64,000 nucleotides of DNA, from the NCBI RefSeq assembly GCF_003584565.2, contig NZ_CP031010.1:1240001-1304000 (forward strand), written 5' to 3'. The translations under genes were made by a program, and so were the position numbers. Every line of letters begins with the position of its first letter. Positions within the stretch are counted from its first letter, which is position 1. Positions 1-8,633 of this stretch are shown here, piece by piece. The notes below the pieces were generated by a model, which did no database searches, was not told the DNA's origin, and saw only the letters and a list, made by a program, of their open reading frames with translations. Source of the stretch: Alteromonas sp. RKMC-009. Lineage in GTDB: Bacteria > Pseudomonadota > Gammaproteobacteria > Enterobacterales > Alteromonadaceae.

Positions 1-1
1 C

Positions 2-136
2 CAGGACATGTTGACACGTTTTCATTTGAGCCTGAGCTGGTTGAATATGGGTGATGAAGCGCGGGCAATCCGCCTCAAGAAATCCATAGAGGGGAGTTGC
101 CCGGGATTTGTTGCATCACCCGATTTTACAATCTGA
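2..136 (+). CDS. C-terminal end of a probable TPR protein (partial)
   Basis: An open frame enters from the left edge and stops at TGA 134-136. The visible 44 residues contain FHLSLSWLNMGDEARAIRL, which fits the second half of a tetratricopeptide repeat (small/large residue pattern, Gly-Asp turn, Ala-rich helix). TPR proteins often accompany PEP-CTERM-type secretion or exopolysaccharide loci, which would fit the neighbour, but this is inference from a short fragment. The gene converges on the cohesin-like gene and their 3' ends overlap by about 11 bp. It could instead be an unrelated helical protein. Confidence 0.45.
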   Translation, partial: QDMLTRFHLSLSWLNMGDEARAIRLKKSIEGSCPGFVASPDFTI

Positions 137-719
137 GCAAGCGTTTTCTTAATGGCAGCAGGAGCAGGCTAAATAGCATCAAACCTGCAGCCGGTGGCGC
201 AGGAACCGGCGTGGGTGTTGGTGGCACTGGTACACTCATTACATTAATGTCCGCGATGAAGCTGTTGGCAAGGTTCAGCGTAAAACCTAAATCATCGGAT
301 AGTAGTACATCTGTGAACATCAACTGTCCGATCCCTTCACTGACAGCAGTAAATGTCAGTGAAGCAATTTGGAAAGCATCTGGTTGGCCGCTCAGATCCC
401 AGTCCAGACTGACCGCAGAGAGATTTACCTCGCCATACGTATCTGAACTACCGTAAATAAATGTTCCGGTGCTATCCAAAGTGAAATCTACACTAAACAA
501 ATCAGTAACAGGTTCATCAAAACTGAACGTAATATCCAGTCCGCCCAGATTCTCAGGGTTTAAGCCTGATATCCATACCGGTATATCGAGACTGTCACCT
601 TCATACGCGGTATACAGATAATCCTGTCCCTGTTCACCAAAAGATAATACAGGCGCTGCTGTTGCCGTCGCAGAACCGATAACTAGCAGTAACGAAGATA
701 CAATACATAAGTGTTTCAT
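126..719 (-). CDS. secreted cohesin-like protein with PEP-CTERM-like sorting tail
   Basis: The start is taken at ATG 719, because AAGGA lies about 8 nt upstream and a clean signal peptide (MKHLCIVSSLLLVIGSATA) follows; the longer frame has neither. The roughly 140-residue mature domain is rich in beta-strand patterns and resembles the cohesin fold (GGLDITFSFDE, then an AxLTF strand near the end). The C-terminus has a Pro-rich linker, the motif VPAPPAAG, a hydrophobic helix and a basic RKR tail. This is the architecture of PEP-CTERM/VPxPA sorting signals cleaved by an exosortase, although the exact PEP triplet is absent. It lies 51 bp downstream of the giant dockerin-bearing protein on the same strand, so the two may be co-transcribed and may bind each other. 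Family assignment comes from pattern only. Confidence 0.6.
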   Translation of the reverse strand: MKHLCIVSSLLLVIGSATATAAPVLSFGEQGQDYLYTAYEGDSLDIPVWISGLNPENLGGLDITFSFDEPVTDLFSVDFTLDSTGTFIYGSSDTYGEVNLSAVSLDWDLSGQPDAFQIASLTFTAVSEGIGQLMFTDVLLSDDLGFTLNLANSFIADINVMSVPVPPTPTPVPAPPAAGLMLFSLLLLPLRKRLLRL

Positions 720-737
720 AGTCAATCCTTGTCTGAT

Positions 738-765
738 ATTCGGGGGCCCCGCGGGCACCCCGTTA
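738..765 (-). repeat. GC-rich hairpin between the two secreted-protein genes
   Basis: A compact GC-rich dyad (CGGGG at 741-745 pairing with CCCCG at 758-762, with an inner CCC/GGG) sits in the 51-bp gap between the large secreted protein and the cohesin-like gene. No U-run follows it on the minus strand, so it looks more like an RNA-processing or attenuation hairpin than a strong terminator. Confidence 0.35.
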
Positions 766-770
766 AAACA

Positions 771-3700
771 TTATTGTGGTGGTTGAACAGCACAGTTCGT
801 AAAGGTGCACTGTAATACGCAGCCCCTTGCATCCAGTACGTTTATCACACCATCACCATTCAGGTCCGCAGGATCGTCAGGGCCGTTTGCCTGTGTATTC
901 CTGCGGGCAAAAATCTTCATGATGTCGGTGGTATCGACTACATTATCACCATTTATATCGCACATCAGTGGCTCTTCGGCTTCAATTGTGATTAGTATTT
1001 CATCGGTATCACTGGCTGATCCATCACTTACCGTCAGGCTAAGAACGTAATCGCCGGGCAGAAGAGCAAAGAAGCCTGCTACCGGTGCGGTTGGCGTAGT
1101 GACTTGTATATTGCTGCCCGCAGGCTGACTGACAACCTGCCACAGATACGTCAATGGAGCCGGTGAAGCATCGGGGTCATAACTTGCTGAACCATCCAGT
1201 ACGATATTGCTTTGCACATCATGAGTCTGATCCGCGCCAGCAATAGCAACCGGAGATTCATTGGCAACTACTGTTACAGTCACGTTGTCTGCCGATGAAA
1301 TTTGTCCATTTACCAGTGTAAGACGCAGTACGTAGGCTCCGCTTGTATCCGGCATAAATGACGCAGCCAGTGTTCCGGAGCTGGCAATGTCATTGTTGTT
1401 AAGCACACTGCCTGAAGGAACCGAAACAAATTGCCAGTTAACAGAGAGCTCATCACAGGCACTGGTGTAAGTTGAACCTGTACCGTCGAGCTGAACAACT
1501 TCACCCGGGCCCGCTGTAGTATCAAATCCTGCTTCTGAATTCAGAGAACAAACTGGCAGCGCACCTACTAAAGTAGTCGCAGCTATACTGTTTTCCAGTT
1601 CTCCGTCGTTGACCGTCAGCCACACAGTGAAATTACCGTCTATGTCAGGTACAAAGCTGGCTGTTGCTAAGCCCGGATTGGTTATATCTGCGTCAGTCAG
1701 TCCGCTGGCTGCGGGGATGCTACCGAAGGACCAGGCATAACTCAGCGGGGAAGGGCCATTGTCAGGATCGTAGCTGTCGTTGCCATACAACACTATGGTT
1801 TCGCCAACCAGAACTTCAAGGGGAAGGGACGAGAGTGCAACAGGCGCAACATTCTCATTAACCACGGTCAGGGTAACAGTGTCTGCCACACTATCGGTCT
1901 CACCATCGTTGACAACCAGAGCTATCACATAAGTGCCTTCAATATCTGCTGTGAAGCTGGTAATGACTGAAGCAGATGAATCGATACCCGCATAGCTGCC
2001 AGAAGGTTTGCTAATGAAGCTCCAGCTATAAGTTAGCGTGTCTCCTTCGGGGTCGTAAGAATTACTGCCGTCGAGGGTGACAACACTTCCTGTTGCAAAC
2101 TCACCGTCGGTACCAGCTTCGGCAACAGGAGCCCGGTTCATTACGGTCACTGTCACTTCTGTGGAATCAGTGAATAACCCATCGTCAACAGTGAGTGAGA
2201 ATACATACTCACCGCTTACATCAGGGACGATAGAGGCCGAGTCTCCAGTGACATTGTCGAGCATATTCAGAACGAGATCACTATCAGCAGGAATTTCAGT
2301 TATAGCCCAGTAATAAGTAAGTGGCGCAGGTGCATTATCCGGATCTGTCGATCCTGAACCATCCAGCGAGATAGTATCGAAACGATATACATTACCATTC
2401 GTGCTGATTGACGCAGAGGGTGGAACTGGCTGAGGGGCGCCCGGTTCAAGATTGAACCCGATTTGGTATGGGCCGGTGTCTGCGTAGGCGAAGTCATTGC
2501 TAACATCACCATCCAGAACCACAAGAGTATATTCCCCAGTTTCCAGGAGAGTCAGATCAACTATGTTTGCTATGCTGTAATCTACCGCCTGTGAAACTAT
2601 GGCTCCCGACGGTGAATATAGAACTGCATATGGCGCAAGTGATGCGACCTCGGTTTTAGATACTTCAATAGAAACAGTATCCCCTGAATTTGCGTAAAAT
2701 TGCCAGGCGTCCATGTCTCCCGTATCGACAAATTCTTCAACATAGCCGTTTTCAACAAGATAACCGTGTTCATTAACCGGCGGGTTTAAAAAATAGATGC
2801 GGTAATCACCAGTGTCAGCATAAGTATAGTCATTGGCGGAGTCACCATCATAAATCACAACGGTGTAGGTACCATCGGCCGGAAGAGCAAAGTTACCTAT
2901 TCGTGAAACCGTATAGTCAAACGCGGAAGTGAGCAGGGTTCCGTCGGGTCTGAAAACCTGCACCAGAGGCGCAAAAATCTCGCCCCCGACATCTACGGCG
3001 TGAAGTGAAATTATATCACCGGTGGTGCCTTCGAAATGCCAGGTATCAATGTCGCCGAGCTCGATGGTCTCCTCAACGTAGTCGCCATTTACTAATTCAC
3101 CATGCTCACTGACGGGGACGCTCATAAGATAGATACGATAGTCACCGGTGTCTGCATAAGTATAGTCGTTGGCGGAGTCACCATCCTGAATGACCACGGT
3201 ATAGGTACCATTGGCCGGAAGTGCAAAATCTCCGATCCGTGAAACGGTATAGTCAAATGCGGAAGTGAGCAGGGCACCGTCAGGTCCGAAAATCTGCACT
3301 AAAGGCGCAAAAATCTCGCCATCGACATCCACAGCGTGAAGTGAAATTATTTCACCGGTGGTGCCTTCGAAATGCCAGGTATCAATATCGCCGAGTTCAA
3401 TGGTCTCCTCAACGTAGCCACCATTTACCAGCTCACCATGCTCACTGACGGGGACGCTCATAAGATAGATGCGGTAGTCGCCGGTGTCCGCATAAGTATA
3501 GTCGTTGGCGGAGTCGCCATCCTGAATGACCACGGTGTAGGTACCGTCAGCCGGAAGAGTCAAATTTCCGATCCGTGAAACGGTATAGTCAAATGCGGAA
3601 GTGAGCAGGGCACCGTCTGGTCCGAAGATCTGCACCAGAGGCGAAAAAATCGCACCGTCGACATCCACAGCGTGAAGTGAAATGACATGCCCGGCTACGC

Positions 3701-5261
3701 CTTCGAAATGCCAGCTATCAATATCGCCGAGTTCGATGGTCTCCTCAACGTAACCGCCATTTACCAGTTCACCATGCTCACTGACGGGGACGCTCATAAG
3801 ATAGATGCGGTAGTCACCGGTGTCCGCATAAGTATAGTCGTTGGCAGAGTCGCCATCCTGAATGACCACGGTGTAGGTACCATCAGACGGAAGAGTAAAA
3901 TCTCCGATCCGTGAAACGGTATAGTCAAATGCGGAAGTGAGCAGGGCACCGTCGGGACCGAAGATCTGTACAAGAGGCGCAAAAATCGTACCGTCGACAT
4001 CCACTGCGTGAAGTGAAATTATTTCACCGGTGGTGCCTTCGAAATGCCAGGTATCAATATCACCGAGCTCGATGGTCTCCTCAATGTAGCCGCCATTTAC
4101 CAGTTCACCGTGCTCACTGACGGGGACGCTCATAAGATAGATGCGATAGTCACCGGTGTCCGCATAAGTATAGTCGTTGGCGGAGTCGCCATCCTGAACC
4201 ACAACCGTGTAGTTACCATCAGTCGGAAGAGTCAAATTTCCGATCCGTGAAACGGTATAGTCAAACGCGGAAGTGAGCAGAGCGCCGTCGGGTCCGAAAA
4301 TCTGTATAAGAGGAGCAAAAATCGCACCGTCGACGTCCACAGCGTGAAGTGAAATGACATGTCCGGCTACGCCTTCGAAATGCCAGCTATCAATGTCGCC
4401 GACTTCAATAGTTTCCTCAACATAGCCACCATTTACGAGTTCACCATGCTCACTGACGGGAACGCTCATAAGATAGATGCGGTAGTCACCGGTGTCAGCA
4501 AAAGCATAGTCGTTTGCAGAGTCGCCATCCTGAATCACAACCGTGTAGGTACCATCGACCGGAAGTGTAAAATCTCCGATCCGCGAAACGGTGTAGTCAA
4601 ATGCGGAAGTGAGCAGAGCGCCGTCGGGTCCGAAAATCTGTACAAGAGGAGCAAAAATCGCACCGTTGACGTCCACAGCGTGAAGTGAAATGACATGCCC
4701 GGCTACGCCTTCGAAATGCCAGCTATCAATGTCGCCGACTTCGATGGTCTCCTCAACATAGCCACCATTTACCAGTTCGCCATGCTCACTCACCGGGGCA
4801 TTAACTAAATAAATCCTGTAGCTGCCAGTATCATTGACGCCGTTATCATTACTAACATCTCCGTCCTGAATAGTGACGGTATATGTTCCGTTTGACGGAA
4901 GCGTTAAATTGGCGAAACGGGTTACAGTATAATCAAGCCCTTCAGCCAGCAAAGTCCCGCCAGGATTAAAAACTTTAACCCGGGGGGCCAGAGCTGAACT
5001 GTTATAATCTGAAACATTTATTGATATTACATCTCCGGCATTCCCGTCAAACGTCCAGGTATCAACTTCCTGTGCAATGGCAATTTCGCCTTCCACATAA
5101 CCACCGTTATCCAGGTCAGCACCTAACGTAGATGTTGTGAATGCTGAAAGCGCAAAAGCGGCCCAGAGCATATGTAGTGATTTGCCGGCTAAGTTAAAAC
5201 GCCGGACACATTTTTCTTTCAGAGTTGCATACAGGTATCTGTAAAAGAGAGTAGATCGCAT
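771..5261 (-). CDS. giant secreted PPC-repeat / PKD / dockerin-like protein
   Basis: The start is taken at ATG 5261, with AAAGGA about 9 nt upstream, rather than an upstream ATG. An extended signal peptide ends in ...FTTSTLGA. The mature protein has eight repeats of about 112 residues resembling bacterial pre-peptidase C-terminal (PPC) beta-sandwiches (W-x-F-x-G, then GxYTVVIQDGD, then DTGDYRIYL). Five PKD-like domains follow (xDGSxSxDPD...YxWxF...GxYxxxLxVxDG). The C-terminus has two Ca-binding loops, DINGDNVVD and DLNGDGVIN, typical of type I dockerins, and ends in a short Cys-containing tail. No catalytic domain is visible, so an adhesive or matrix role is likely. A dockerin here and a cohesin-like domain in the next gene suggest a binding pair. 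About 1,496 residues. Confidence 0.7.
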   Translation of the reverse strand: MRSTLFYRYLYATLKEKCVRRFNLAGKSLHMLWAAFALSAFTTSTLGADLDNGGYVEGEIAIAQEVDTWTFDGNAGDVISINVSDYNSSALAPRVKVFNPGGTLLAEGLDYTVTRFANLTLPSNGTYTVTIQDGDVSNDNGVNDTGSYRIYLVNAPVSEHGELVNGGYVEETIEVGDIDSWHFEGVAGHVISLHAVDVNGAIFAPLVQIFGPDGALLTSAFDYTVSRIGDFTLPVDGTYTVVIQDGDSANDYAFADTGDYRIYLMSVPVSEHGELVNGGYVEETIEVGDIDSWHFEGVAGHVISLHAVDVDGAIFAPLIQIFGPDGALLTSAFDYTVSRIGNLTLPTDGNYTVVVQDGDSANDYTYADTGDYRIYLMSVPVSEHGELVNGGYIEETIELGDIDTWHFEGTTGEIISLHAVDVDGTIFAPLVQIFGPDGALLTSAFDYTVSRIGDFTLPSDGTYTVVIQDGDSANDYTYADTGDYRIYLMSVPVSEHGELVNGGYVEETIELGDIDSWHFEGVAGHVISLHAVDVDGAIFSPLVQIFGPDGALLTSAFDYTVSRIGNLTLPADGTYTVVIQDGDSANDYTYADTGDYRIYLMSVPVSEHGELVNGGYVEETIELGDIDTWHFEGTTGEIISLHAVDVDGEIFAPLVQIFGPDGALLTSAFDYTVSRIGDFALPANGTYTVVIQDGDSANDYTYADTGDYRIYLMSVPVSEHGELVNGDYVEETIELGDIDTWHFEGTTGDIISLHAVDVGGEIFAPLVQVFRPDGTLLTSAFDYTVSRIGNFALPADGTYTVVIYDGDSANDYTYADTGDYRIYFLNPPVNEHGYLVENGYVEEFVDTGDMDAWQFYANSGDTVSIEVSKTEVASLAPYAVLYSPSGAIVSQAVDYSIANIVDLTLLETGEYTLVVLDGDVSNDFAYADTGPYQIGFNLEPGAPQPVPPSASISTNGNVYRFDTISLDGSGSTDPDNAPAPLTYYWAITEIPADSDLVLNMLDNVTGDSASIVPDVSGEYVFSLTVDDGLFTDSTEVTVTVMNRAPVAEAGTDGEFATGSVVTLDGSNSYDPEGDTLTYSWSFISKPSGSYAGIDSSASVITSFTADIEGTYVIALVVNDGETDSVADTVTLTVVNENVAPVALSSLPLEVLVGETIVLYGNDSYDPDNGPSPLSYAWSFGSIPAASGLTDADITNPGLATASFVPDIDGNFTVWLTVNDGELENSIAATTLVGALPVCSLNSEAGFDTTAGPGEVVQLDGTGSTYTSACDELSVNWQFVSVPSGSVLNNNDIASSGTLAASFMPDTSGAYVLRLTLVNGQISSADNVTVTVVANESPVAIAGADQTHDVQSNIVLDGSASYDPDASPAPLTYLWQVVSQPAGSNIQVTTPTAPVAGFFALLPGDYVLSLTVSDGSASDTDEILITIEAEEPLMCDINGDNVVDTTDIMKIFARRNTQANGPDDPADLNGDGVINVLDARGCVLQCTFTNCAVQPPQ
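2757..4772 (-). repeat. six tandem 336-bp coding repeats
   Basis: Six units of exactly 336 bp (112 codons) run in phase inside the giant secreted protein; landmarks such as the CTCACTGACGGGGACGCTCA segment recur at 336-bp intervals. Two degenerate units flank the array. Units differ mainly in short blocks (VAGHVISL versus TTGEIISL), which appear in mixed order, as expected from unequal crossing-over or gene conversion. Repeat number is likely to vary between strains. Confidence 0.9.
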
Positions 5262-5804
5262 TATCAACAGTCCTTTCATCAATCAGAGTTTATAGTGCGA
5301 CCGGGTCTGGGACTTCATTCTCAGACAACATTGTCTTAGGAACCTCCATCACGGTCTTCAGGCCGGAAAAGGCAGTCTGTACTATTAAAAAATAACTGCA
5401 ATTTGATAACCGGAGAAAAGTGCTAACCGGGATTTTTGGAAGTTAAATGAGACTAAGTGAGACACTTTTTCAGTTGAGTGGCGGAACAATTCAGATTGAA
5501 TTGTTGGTGTTTGGGAAGATAGCTCTCCCGTAAATCAGAACTTCGTATTGTCTATTGCAGATCAAGTCACCTGTTTATCAACCTGGCTAAATTAATAAAA
5601 AACGAGGCATTTATAGACCGCGGAGAGCGCATTGGTACAATGAAGTTTAATGCAAAATTAATTGGAGAAACTTTACTGGAATAGCAACAAAAGTTTGGGC
5701 AAGACTACTTGAGCACTACTCATCAACCTTATTTTAAAACTGTAGCACATGTGTAGTACAGAAAAATTTGGTTGGTGATTACTGACGCTGTAGGTCTCTA
5801 AAAA
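5262..5804. other. intergenic region upstream of the giant protein gene
   Basis: No supported gene. It contains a perfect 9-bp inverted repeat, AACAATTCA/TGAATTGTT (5485-5493 and 5497-5505). On the minus strand, around 5397-5412, there is a weak sigma54-like sequence with GG and GC correctly spaced (CGGTTATCAAATTGCA). Some PEP-CTERM systems are sigma54-controlled, but the match lacks the full TGGCAC element and should be treated as a guess. Confidence 0.3.
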
Positions 5805-5859
5805 TGGTGGCCCCACCTGGACTCGAACCAGGGACCTAACGATTATGAGTCGTTAGCGC
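5805..5859 (-). tRNA. 3' fragment of a CAU-anticodon tRNA (Ile2/Met), attachment-site remnant
   Basis: Read on the minus strand, this is the last ~55 nt of a tRNA. It has an anticodon stem AACGA/TCGTT with loop CTCATAA (anticodon CAT), a T-arm CCTGG-TTCGAGT-CCAGG, and a 3' acceptor strand TGGGGCC followed by ACCA. The acceptor implies a 5' GGCCCC end, as in tRNA-Ile2(CAU). The D-arm and 5' acceptor half are absent; AT-rich sequence replaces them. With an integrase gene 180 bp away, this is the duplicated 3' end left when an element integrated into the tRNA gene. The intact gene should lie at the other end of the element, outside this window. Confidence 0.85.
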
Positions 5860-6041
5860 ATGGTTTTATTTTTCTCTTAATTTTAATGTTTTTTCTATAC
5901 TAAACAGTTGTTTGTCTTGTTTTGAACATTTCGTTGCATTTCATTTCATACCGCTGAATTTCACTGAAGTGCTCTTTTAGGACTCTTCTTGGGACTCTTT
6001 ATGATATAGTAGGTTATCTCTAGACCTGCGAGTATCCCTCT

Positions 6042-7352
6042 GTGAAAATTGAAAAAGCTCAACATATTGAATCAGCAATTAAACTGATGAAGTCTGGTAG
6101 TGCCAAACACCGGCAACAAGATTTCTCTGTTGTCTGTAATGATCTGAGTAGAGGAATGGGCCGGTTAATGCTACAAGTAAGCCAGGTAGGAACTGCAACA
6201 TTTCGCTATGTTCAAAAAGTGGCAGGTAAGAGAAGTTATGTGGTTATTGGACCGTATTCAAAAGACGGGAGAGGTGGCGTTACACTGGCGGAAGCAAGGC
6301 AAATAGCGCTTGGCTATGGTGCCATCGCAAAGAAAGGTGATGATGTTAAATCATTTCTGGCCGGAGAGGTTAGAAAGGAACGTGAAAAGCTCGAGGCAGA
6401 AGAGCGTGAAAGGGCTGCAGGTACGTTCGGACAGCTTATTGATTCTTATATTCAGTCAATGAAAGCAGATGGGAAGCGCACCTGGTCCCAGGTTTTTTCT
6501 GCTATTGAGAAAAATGTATTTCCTCTCATTGACCCCGTTCAGAAAGCCCACTCTGTGACGGATGATCAAGTCATCGCAGTGTTAGCTTCAATGATTGACC
6601 GGGGGGCTGAAACTCAATCAAACCGTATCAGGTCATATTTGCATGCGGCGTTCAACACAGGGCTTCAACACGATAAAGACCCGAAAAAGCGGGTATCAGA
6701 AACTTACTTCGATTTAAAAATTAATCCTGTTTCATTTATCCCTAAGCAACGGCACGCGGAGAAAGTCGGGGAAAGATATCTGGACAAAACTGAGTTGAAG
6801 AAGTTTCTTCATCTTCTCAATCAGGCCTCAGGTATCAGCGAGTGGACAGCGAATATATTAAAACTGTGTTTGTTCACCGGAGGCCAGCGGCCCTATGAGA
6901 TTCTGACGTTAAAGCCAGGCAAAGTAGACTTTGAACAGAGAGTGTTTGAAATCAGCGAAGACTTCAGTAAGAACAAGAGAAGCCATCTTGTGCCGATGAC
7001 TGACACAGTTCAGGATTTAATGCACTGGTTCACTGATCACCAGAAACTAAAAGATGCGGACTTCCTAATATACAACCGACTAAATCTAAATAAGCATTTT
7101 CGTACTGATTCACTGGGAACGGCTTTAGACCGTTTCAGAGCGGCGAATAAATTTACGCATTTTGCGCCGAGAGACTTACGGCGGACGTGTAAAACTCATA
7201 TGGGAAGTATTGGAATCTCTAAGGAGATCCGCGACAGAATTCAGAACCATGCATTTACCGATGTTTCCAGCCGGCATTACGACAGGTGGGACTATTTGCC
7301 AGAGAAGAGTGATGCCCTTGAGCAGTGGGAAGAATGGCTGCTGAATCTCTAA
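6042..7352 (+). CDS. tyrosine recombinase / integrase
   Basis: A 436-residue phage/island-type integrase with an apparent GTG start. The N-terminal ~130 residues resemble the DUF4102-like arm-binding region of P4-family integrases. The catalytic domain shows R283 (TGGQRPYEILTL), R380 (APRDLRRT, where Pro replaces the usual His of HxxR), H403 (QNHA) and Y413 (RHYDRWDY). It lies next to the tRNA 3' fragment, the standard position for an integrase using a tRNA attachment site. It probably catalyses insertion and excision of the accessory region. All core residues except the first His are present, so it is probably active. Confidence 0.92.
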   Translation: MKIEKAQHIESAIKLMKSGSAKHRQQDFSVVCNDLSRGMGRLMLQVSQVGTATFRYVQKVAGKRSYVVIGPYSKDGRGGVTLAEARQIALGYGAIAKKGDDVKSFLAGEVRKEREKLEAEERERAAGTFGQLIDSYIQSMKADGKRTWSQVFSAIEKNVFPLIDPVQKAHSVTDDQVIAVLASMIDRGAETQSNRIRSYLHAAFNTGLQHDKDPKKRVSETYFDLKINPVSFIPKQRHAEKVGERYLDKTELKKFLHLLNQASGISEWTANILKLCLFTGGQRPYEILTLKPGKVDFEQRVFEISEDFSKNKRSHLVPMTDTVQDLMHWFTDHQKLKDADFLIYNRLNLNKHFRTDSLGTALDRFRAANKFTHFAPRDLRRTCKTHMGSIGISKEIRDRIQNHAFTDVSSRHYDRWDYLPEKSDALEQWEEWLLNL

Positions 7353-7511
7353 AGGCTATTGAAAACCTTGTTCGCAAAATTTCTTATAAATAAAGATAAA
7401 ACTCACTACCAAGCCCGAGTAACAGCATTTTCGTTTCGTAGCAACAATTCAATTTCAGAATTTTAGATATTATTAAGGTATCAGGAATGAATAGAATTAA
7501 AAGGATGTGCG

Positions 7512-7700
7512 ATGAAAAACCAATGGTCAGAAAATGTTAATACAGGTGAGTTGCTTACTTCGCTAGAACTCATGTCGATGCTGTCGATCAGTTCGACAAC
7601 GCTTTGGAGGCATGTGAAAAACGGAGAGTTACCCAAACCTGTTTATATTGGAAAAAAGCGATATTGGAAAAGAGCATCAATTATTGGGCTTTTAGGTTGA
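7512..7700 (+). CDS. AlpA-like excisionase / transcriptional regulator
   Basis: A 62-residue protein with AAGGA 6 nt before ATG. It contains a MerR-like winged HTH of the AlpA family (TSLELMSMLSISSTTLWRHV, then KNGELPKPVYIGKKRYWKR). Such proteins activate integrase genes or act as excisionases in P4-like islands. Its position about 160 bp downstream of the integrase supports a role in control of the element's excision. Confidence 0.8.
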   Translation: MKNQWSENVNTGELLTSLELMSMLSISSTTLWRHVKNGELPKPVYIGKKRYWKRASIIGLLG

Positions 7701-8162
7701 CTGCTTTCTCTGCCGTGAAGGCGATTTACAGTGAGGTCTTTCAGACCTGCAAAAGAATCTTCTGTCTCGAATTGACAACCACGTCATTGCTGGTTGCGAT
7801 TGAGTATCTAAAGAGTACATATGCACAATATGTAGAGGAACCACTTTCAAAAGCTGGCTAAAACAAAAAAACAACTCAAAGGTCGGTTTATTGTTTTCCC
7901 CTAATGGGAAGAATGGTACCAGTGGGCGGACTCGAACCGCCACACCCGAAGGCGGGGGATTTTTGAAAAGTTTGTGTCTATCTTAATTTTTTATTTTCAA
8001 TGGCTTATGTCGTGAAAAATTATCTTTGCATGACAAGCTGGGTTCTGTGATGTACCCATAAGTACCAATTTCTCTATCACGAACCTAGCCTGCCATTATA
8101 AACGTTGGTATTTACGAATCAGTCAAAATGGTCTATATTTTAAAGCTGTTAAGGATAGGCTG
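7701..8162. other. intergenic boundary region around the second tRNA fragment
   Basis: No gene is supported; the two ORFs overlapping here have no recognisable sequence and no ribosome-binding site. The stretch holds the tRNA-Leu-like fragment (7914-7966) and, at its right end, the AT-rich promoter region of the first small Cys-rich protein, with AAGGA about 9 nt before its ATG. Confidence 0.5.
7914..7966 (-). tRNA. 3' fragment of a tRNA-Leu-like gene, second attachment-site remnant
   Basis: On the minus strand the sequence runs from an anticodon loop (CAAAAA) into the 3' anticodon stem (TCCCC), a long variable arm (CGCC-TTCG-GGTG), a T-arm GGCGG-TTCGAGT-CCGCC, an acceptor CACTGGT and ACCA. 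The long variable arm and the ...GGTACCA end match class II tRNA-Leu (UAA/CAA type). The 5' half is missing. Its orientation is the same as the first fragment, so it probably marks the left junction of a second element, stacked beside the integrase unit. Confidence 0.75.
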
Positions 8163-8528
8163 ATGTATAAATTCCATTCAAAACATATTGTTATTATTGC
8201 TTTATTATTTGCCTTCGCCACAAAGGCAATGGCTTTTGGTGCAATGACTTGCAAGCTTATGGATAACGGCCATCATACATACTCGTCGATGAATCATTGC
8301 TCTGTAGACGAGTGCATCAAGATGAAGCTTAGCAATGATAAATCTGAGGAAATTAAGGATATCTCATCATGTGAGTGTCCACCTAATGGTTGCACTTCAG
8401 GTCCATTCTTGTTCTCGACAGTCAGAATGGTCGATACTGTAACTTCAGATAAAATTACTTTTATTTTCCTATTAAAACAGCCGATCTCAAAGACCTCTTC
8501 ACTTTACAGACCACCAATTTTTGCCTGA
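8163..8528 (+). CDS. small secreted Cys-rich protein ending in YRPP
   Basis: A 121-residue protein of unknown function. It has a signal peptide (hydrophobic core IIALLFAFATKAMA) and seven Cys in the mature part, including a CECPPNGC cluster. The C-terminus is SLYRPPIFA. Two other proteins in the island (17279-17716 and 27732-28118) share the plan of signal peptide, central Cys cluster and terminal Tyr-Arg/His-Pro-Pro. Its position at the head of the copper genes suggests periplasmic metal binding, but no function is proven. Confidence 0.7.
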   Translation: MYKFHSKHIVIIALLFAFATKAMAFGAMTCKLMDNGHHTYSSMNHCSVDECIKMKLSNDKSEEIKDISSCECPPNGCTSGPFLFSTVRMVDTVTSDKITFIFLLKQPISKTSSLYRPPIFA

Positions 8529-8586
8529 CACGGGATTAGTGCGTCCGCAATTTACACACTACAAATATTACTTCCTGTTTATTAAA

Positions 8587-8604
8587 TAGGTGCATTCACA
8601 CCTA
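8587..8604. repeat. inverted repeat TAGGTG-N6-CACCTA
   Basis: A small dyad between the YRPP protein gene and the DUF411 gene. It could be an operator or a weak hairpin. The ATAGGTGCAT half also occurs at about 17728, just after the second YRPP protein gene. Confidence 0.35.
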
Positions 8605-8633
8605 TATTTTCCAGCAATGTCTGGGGGCAAAAA

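Noticed and set aside
3372..4688. Several 68-109 codon frames opposite the giant repeat protein
   Set aside because: They are repeated shadows of the 336-bp units and vanish where the repeats diverge.
2757..4772. Repeats that could suggest CRISPR or a satellite array
   Set aside because: The units are in-phase coding repeats of 112 codons inside one open frame, with no spacer-like variation.
7604..7943. Two overlapping frames next to the AlpA-like gene
   Set aside because: No ribosome-binding site or family resemblance; one runs through the tRNA-Leu fragment.
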